IMG/VR virus record: IMGVR_UViG_3300006641_000198
Location: 1-22,552 of that record
Reading direction: 5' to 3' (one strand)
DNA length: 22,552 bases
Source of the DNA: a virus
The notes beneath the pieces are model-generated. The model saw nothing but the letters and a program-made list of their open reading frames with translations, made no database searches and was not told the origin of the DNA. Both the position numbers and the translations under genes were made by a program. Numbering within the stretch: the stretch's first letter is position 1; each line of letters opens with the position of its first letter. This document shows positions 21,885 to 22,552 of this stretch, piece after piece.

Positions 21885-22115
21885 ATGAAAAAACTATTAT
21901 TCCTTTCTATTATCTTAATCGGTTGTTCAAAAGAAGAAGAGCCTACACCCTGCAACTGCGGAACGATTGCCAATGATGGCGCGGACGGCTGCTATTGGCT
22001 TGAGATACGTAACGATTGCAGCGGCAATAAAAAAACGTTCTGTTTTGATGAAGACGTGTGGATGAATGCCTATGTAGGTAGTAACTTTTGTGTTACTAAT
22101 GAACCAGCTTGGTAA
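21885..22115 (+). CDS. small cysteine-rich lipoprotein
   Basis: This 76-aa protein has a lipoprotein signal peptide: MKKLLFLSIILIGC, with the lipid-modified cysteine at position 14. The next residues, SKEEE, resemble the acidic lipoprotein export signal that sends Bacteroidota lipoproteins to the cell surface. The mature part has several cysteines (TPCNCGTIANDGADGCYW and NDCSGNKKTFCF), compatible with disulfides. Phage lipoproteins of this kind can block superinfection at the surface or serve in lysis, but the sequence alone does not choose. The nearby 78-aa membrane protein may be a partner. No hydrolase motif. Confidence 0.75.
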   Translation: MKKLLFLSIILIGCSKEEEPTPCNCGTIANDGADGCYWLEIRNDCSGNKKTFCFDEDVWMNAYVGSNFCVTNEPAW

Positions 22116-22120
22116 TTATT

Positions 22121-22136
22121 TTTACAATTTTGTAAA
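22121..22136 (+). promoter_or_regulatory. palindrome TTTACAATTTTGTAAA overlapping a promoter
   Basis: Arms TTTACAA and TTGTAAA flank two bases. The right arm supplies the TTTTG of the promoter's -33 region. The same TTTTGTAAA word lies at the early promoter (16956-16964), making these two sites candidates for a common regulator. Confidence 0.4.
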
Positions 22137-22162
22137 AGGTATTGTTTAATTTAGTATATTTG
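22128..22162 (+). promoter_or_regulatory. promoter before a structured leader and replication-side genes
   Basis: TTTTG (22128-22132) and TATATTTG (22155-22162) are spaced by 22 bases, slightly longer than the optimum of the Bacteroidota pattern. Predicted start is near 22169, where a long-range stem begins. Confidence 0.6.
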
Positions 22163-22167
22163 CAATC

Positions 22168-22281
22168 GTTCGTTCAGATATTAATATGATTTATAAAAAC
22201 ACCCCGAAAGTATCACTGCCTAAGTAACCGCTGTAAAGCCGTTCTCTGGACGAACCTTTGATATGAGTAGGGATTTTTTTT
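22168..22281 (+). ncRNA. candidate structured leader RNA or small RNA
   Basis: GTTCGTTCAGA (22168-22178) pairs with TCTGGACGAAC (22245-22255) over 11 positions with one G-U pair, enclosing about 66 bases. Inside, GCTGTAAAGC can form a mini-hairpin with a GTAA tetraloop. The 5' arm begins at the predicted transcription start, and a run of eight T (22274-22281) follows, so a transcript of about 110 bases ending there would have a terminal stem and a U-tract. It is either a small RNA or a leader for the gene at 22315. I recognise no known family; Flavo-1 or 6S-like RNAs are worth comparing. The middle of 22116-22314 has no gene. Confidence 0.45.
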
Positions 22282-22287
22282 ACCGAG

Positions 22288-22307
22288 TAATTGCCGTTAA
22301 GCAATTA
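22288..22307 (+). repeat. hairpin just before the start codon at 22315
   Basis: TAATTGC and GCAATTA are perfect 7-base inverted repeats with loop CGTTAA, ending 8 bases before the ATG. It could influence ribosome access to the start, together with the upstream structured RNA. Confidence 0.45.
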
Positions 22308-22314
22308 GAAAAAC

Positions 22315-22521
22315 ATGGTTACATTAGATTTTCATTCCACTGAAAGAAGTAGCGCAAATTCTGTACTAAGAGTTTACTACAATTCACACAACGAATTATT
22401 TATAGAAATAGAGCATGAGGAATATCCCCCATCTTTTATTTGCTTAGATAAGGAAACAGCTATTAAATTAGCAAAGGAAGTACGTAAACAAATATCATTT
22501 ATTCAAGAAGATACTTTCTAA
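22315..22521 (+). CDS. small protein of unknown function
   Basis: This 68-aa protein begins MVTLDFHSTERSSANSVLRV and has an alternating beta core (YYNSHNELFIEIEHEEYPPS) followed by a helix (DKETAIKLAKEVRKQISFI). No family recognised. The TAA overlaps the next ATG (TAATG). The gene is downstream of the structured leader RNA and a start-proximal hairpin, hinting at control of its translation. Confidence 0.55.
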   Translation: MVTLDFHSTERSSANSVLRVYYNSHNELFIEIEHEEYPPSFICLDKETAIKLAKEVRKQISFIQEDTF

Positions 22522-22552
22522 TGGCTATATTTAGAAAAATACACACATCATT
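22521..22552 (+). CDS. start of a probable phage replication protein (partial)
   Basis: Only ten codons are visible, MAIFRKIHTS, cut by the window edge. The overlap with the preceding stop (TAATG) supports a real start. The pattern M-A-x-x-R-K-x-H-x-S is how many phage replisome-organiser or DnaD-like initiation proteins of Bacteroidota begin, and the position after recombination genes fits, but ten residues cannot prove it. Confidence 0.4.
   Translation, partial: MAIFRKIHTS

Noticed and set aside
21643-22115. Spanin (Rz/Rz1-like) pair
   Set aside because: The anchor protein is short, the lipoprotein is Cys-rich rather than Pro-rich, and both are in the early recombination block, not near lysis genes.
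1-22552. tRNA genes, CRISPR arrays or insertion sequences
   Set aside because: I saw no cloverleaf-like gene, no regularly spaced direct repeat array and no transposase in the window.

Overview
The window is part of a tailed bacteriophage genome, or a prophage, of a Bacteroidota host, most likely from the Flavobacteriia. Three things point to the host. The DNA is clearly AT-rich. At least five intergenic sites match the Bacteroidota promoter pattern TTTG-N19-22-TAnnTTTG. Start codons follow A-rich stretches rather than Shine-Dalgarno sequences, and the one lipoprotein has a negatively charged +2 region like the Bacteroidota surface-export signal. A tape measure gene, a tail chaperone with a likely -1 frameshift and a MuF-type head protein point to a long, non-contractile tail (siphovirus-like). 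No integrase, repressor, lysis gene or major capsid gene is visible.

Layout. (1) From 16469 leftwards to base 1 on the minus strand runs one tightly packed late operon of about 19 genes, most joined by 1-8 bp overlaps. The order is terminase small subunit, terminase large subunit, small membrane protein, two small unknowns, tail assembly chaperone with frameshifted extension, tape measure, two large multidomain tail proteins, a small virion-like protein, a glycosyltransferase, portal, MuF-like minor head protein, a small unknown, then a cassette of three glycosyltransferases, two methyltransferases (TylF type and FkbM type) and the start of another glycosyltransferase cut by the window edge. 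The tail module therefore lies between terminase and portal, an unusual order. (2) Bases 16470-17021 form the divergent control region, with promoters in both directions and structured RNA candidates. (3) From 17022 to the right end lie early genes on the plus strand: small unknown proteins (two with zinc-ribbon-like cysteines), then a recombination module (an 89-aa protein with an SSB-like C-terminal tail, ERF-family annealing protein, YqaJ-type exonuclease, unknown, NinG/Rap), a membrane-anchored protein, a lipoprotein, a structured intergenic RNA region, a small unknown and the first codons of a probable replication protein.

How the parts work together. The plus-strand genes would recombine and replicate DNA early. 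The minus-strand operon would then package it and build head and tail. Seven sugar-modifying genes sit inside the structural operon, so they are probably expressed with virion proteins. Two tail proteins carry jelly-roll-like insertions that may bind glycans. A glycan theme (modify a glycan, bind a glycan) is the most distinctive biology here. The second theme is structured 5' RNA: at least four intergenic sites show long stems, two of them starting almost exactly at a predicted transcription start. Function calls rest on motif reading by eye, with no database search.
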